A stretch of 8,222 nt of DNA from Candidatus Hydrogenedentota bacterium (GTDB lineage Bacteria > Hydrogenedentota > Hydrogenedentia > Hydrogenedentiales > GCA-2746185). Positions 6,634 through 8,222 of the stretch are shown here, piece by piece. Within the stretch, counting starts at the first letter, position 1, and each line of letters begins with the position of its first letter. The stretch spans positions 1-8,222 of the forward strand of contig DTSJ01000372.1 in NCBI GenBank assembly GCA_012965445.1. The letters run 5' to 3'. The position numbers and the translations under genes are program-made. The notes under the pieces are model-generated. The model was not told the origin of the DNA. It saw only the letters and a program-made list of their open reading frames with translations, and searched no databases.

Positions 6634-6662
6634 TAGACTCGTTCCCGATCCAGTGCTATAAT
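6634..6662 (+). promoter_or_regulatory. Sigma-70-type extended -10 promoter for mcsA-mcsB
   Basis: A perfect TATAAT (6657-6662) preceded by TG one base before it (6654-6655, extended -10), and TAGACT (6634-6639, four of six to TTGACA) at a 17-base spacing. Transcription would start about 30 bases before the mcsA start codon. This is the best promoter match seen in the window. Confidence 0.7.
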
Positions 6663-6698
6663 AACTGTAGTGATAAGCCATGTCATCAAGGGGACACC

Positions 6699-7226
6699 AT
6701 GCATTGTCAAAACTGCCATAAAAATTTCGCTTCCATCCGCTACGCAGAGGTCGTAGACGGCGAAGTAATCGACCAACACCTGTGCCGCGAGTGTCTCGAT
6801 CAGAAGCAAAACAACCAGGACGCCGGATTCGAATTCACGAAACCTTCCCCCTTTATTCGCAGGGAAAAAGAAGCCGCGCGCGGTGCGACCTCCCACTACC
6901 GAGTCATGGGCTGCAGTGCATGCAACACCAATCTACAGTCCATCATTGACAACGGAGAAGTCGGATGCAGCCAATGCTACGAAACCTTCTCCACCCAAAT
7001 CGATTCCGTCCTCGAAGACATACACGAAGGCATCACCCACACGGGAAAAATACCGCGCCAGGATAATCTACGTGCAAAAACCCGCGCCGACCTCCAAACC
7101 AAACGCGCACTACTGAAAACTTCCCTGGGTACAGAACGATACGAAGAAGCCGCTGTTCTCCGCGACGAAATCAAACAGCTCGAAGCTGGACTCAGCACCG
7201 CATTTCACGGCAGCGAATCATCATGA
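6699..7226 (+). CDS. mcsA: McsA-like zinc-finger/UVR-domain protein (arginine kinase activator type)
   Basis: A 175-residue cytoplasmic protein with four CxxC zinc pairs: C3/C6 (MHCQNC), C29/C32 (LCRECL), C72/C75 (GCSACN) and C90/C93 (GCSQCY). A C-terminal UVR motif spans ~129-163 (KTRADLQTKRALLKTSLGTE, then RYEEAAVLRDEIKQLE). The order and spacing, plus the HTGKIP motif at 114-119, match McsA of Bacillus subtilis, which activates the protein-arginine kinase McsB and feeds marked proteins to ClpCP. AAGGGGA (6688-6694) is a strong ribosome site five bases from the ATG. The stop overlaps the next ATG (ATGA), so the two proteins are co-translated and likely partners. All zinc ligands are kept, in contrast to the degraded active site of the neighbour. 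Confidence 0.9.
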   Translation: MHCQNCHKNFASIRYAEVVDGEVIDQHLCRECLDQKQNNQDAGFEFTKPSPFIRREKEAARGATSHYRVMGCSACNTNLQSIIDNGEVGCSQCYETFSTQIDSVLEDIHEGITHTGKIPRQDNLRAKTRADLQTKRALLKTSLGTERYEEAAVLRDEIKQLEAGLSTAFHGSESS

Positions 7227-8222
7227 TCGAATCCATGCTGCAAAGTACAGCCCAGTGGCTGGATGCCGAAGGTCCCAATGCAGATATCGTGCTGAGTACA
7301 CAATGCCGACTCCTGCGCAACCTCGCCGACTATCCTTTTCCAGGACAATGTACCCCCGAAAAGAAAAAGACCATCGAAGCGAGCGTACTCGCTGTACTCG
7401 AAAGCATGAATTTCATGGCAGACGGTCACTACTACACGCTGCCCGATATCGACGAAACCGAGGCGCACGTCCTGCACGAACGCCGGCTCATCTCCAAGAA
7501 GCTTATCGAGTCCGAAGGCCCAAGAGGCATCTACATCAGAGAAGACCAATCCTTCAGTCTTAGCATAAACGACTCCGATCATCTCGCGCTCGTGAGCCTC
7601 GCCTCCGGGCAACAGCTACAGGATATCTGGAACTCCACGTCCCTCACCGATGATACACTTGCCGGCATTCTGGATTTCGCCTTCGATTCCAAACACGGCT
7701 ACCTTACCTCGCACCTCACGAACACCGGAACCGGCCTCCAGTTCAGCGCGGTACTCCACCTGCCCGCACTGACAATGAACAACGAGATGTCGAAATCCAT
7801 GAAAACCATTCCGCAAGGCCCAAATGCATGCTTGGTCCGACCCGAATATTCAGAATACGGCTCAGCCATCGGCGACTTCTTCCACTTTGCAAGCGTCCAC
7901 ACCCTTGGCCAATCGGAAATGGAAACCCTCTACCACTTTACCCAGACGATCGAGCAGATGGTACAGCAGGAAAAGGACACGAGAAAACAGATCCTCGACA
8001 CCGATTCCGTACAGATCGAAGACCGAATCGAACGTGCCCTCGCCCTCGCCCGAAATGCCCGCCTTCTTGCTTTTGACGAAGGGCTTGGGGTATTGTCAAG
8101 CTTGCGCTTGGGCGTATCCACAGGGCTACTCAAAGGATACACCCTAAGCACATTAAACGAAACAGGCGTTATTGCACAGGATGCGCATATCCGGCTAAAC
8201 TATGGTGATTCCTGCGACGATG
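7223..8222 (+). CDS. McsB-like phosphagen kinase homologue with altered active site (partial, runs off the window)
   Basis: 333 residues are visible, open to the window edge; McsB of Bacillus is about 360. Alignment from memory is clear along the whole length: GPNADIVLSTQCRLLRN, RRLISKKL, NDSDHLALV, GYLTSHLTNTGTGLQFS, LHLPAL, GDFFHF and LRLGVSTGLLKG. McsB phosphorylates arginines on proteins to mark them for ClpCP. Here key positions differ. The SSRxR arginine pair is STQCR (Q27, R29 kept). The catalytic NEEDHxR is NDSDHLA (D117, S118, A122). The active-site Cys is H164. The GTGLR arginine is Q173. R206 and a Glu near 211 remain. Three of five ATP-binding arginines and the guanidinium-binding glutamates are gone, so I infer a pseudokinase or altered activity. 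It overlaps mcsA by ATGA. Confidence 0.8.
   Translation, partial: MIESMLQSTAQWLDAEGPNADIVLSTQCRLLRNLADYPFPGQCTPEKKKTIEASVLAVLESMNFMADGHYYTLPDIDETEAHVLHERRLISKKLIESEGPRGIYIREDQSFSLSINDSDHLALVSLASGQQLQDIWNSTSLTDDTLAGILDFAFDSKHGYLTSHLTNTGTGLQFSAVLHLPALTMNNEMSKSMKTIPQGPNACLVRPEYSEYGSAIGDFFHFASVHTLGQSEMETLYHFTQTIEQMVQQEKDTRKQILDTDSVQIEDRIERALALARNARLLAFDEGLGVLSSLRLGVSTGLLKGYTLSTLNETGVIAQDAHIRLNYGDSCDD

Noticed and set aside
1..8222. CRISPR array, tRNA or rRNA genes, phage or defence system
   Set aside because: No regularly spaced repeats, no cloverleaf-like sequence noticed and no defence or phage protein families among the translated genes.

Overview
The window looks like part of a chromosome from a bacterium of the PVC superphylum (Verrucomicrobiota, Kiritimatiellota or Lentisphaerota-like). 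This is inferred from the gene mix: an mcsA-mcsB-type pair outside a Firmicutes ctsR/clpC setting, a bacterial SUI1/eIF1 factor, a RoxA-like di-haem cytochrome, an OprB porin and a ceramidase-family hydrolase. The porin shows that the cell has an outer membrane. No rRNA or other phylogenetic marker is present, so the assignment is moderate to weak.

Layout. Bases 1-115 are an edge fragment with only a weak minus-strand open frame. Bases 116-1393 are a complete-looking IS3-family element (IS407-like ends, orfA and orfB, DDE residues present). Its immediate right flank (1394-1462) is a decayed scrap of a ceramidase-family gene on the minus strand. The scrap matches the C-terminal part of the intact ceramidase-like gene further along the window and carries an in-frame stop. 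Next come a secreted RoxA-like di-haem cytochrome c (plus strand) and a 351-base non-coding stretch with an AT-rich tandem repeat. The OprB-type porin that follows has its signal peptide split from its start codon by an apparent frameshift. Convergent to it is the intact ceramidase-family gene (minus strand), followed by a SUI1 protein gene (minus strand). The right end holds mcsA and the start of an mcsB-like gene on the plus strand, overlapping by ATGA and preceded by a good extended -10 promoter.

Function. The secreted cytochrome, porin and ceramidase-family hydrolase could all act in the cell envelope on hydrophobic or amide substrates, but nothing proves they form one pathway. Two enzymes deserve a second look because active-site residues are replaced. 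The mcsB-like protein has lost the NEEDH glutamates and three of the five family ATP-binding arginines, so it looks like a pseudokinase paired with an apparently normal zinc-binding McsA. The ceramidase-family protein has arginine where neutral ceramidases have the nucleophilic serine of GDVSPN. Together with the porin frameshift and the IS-associated gene remnant, the left and middle parts of the window look like a region under decay or rearrangement.
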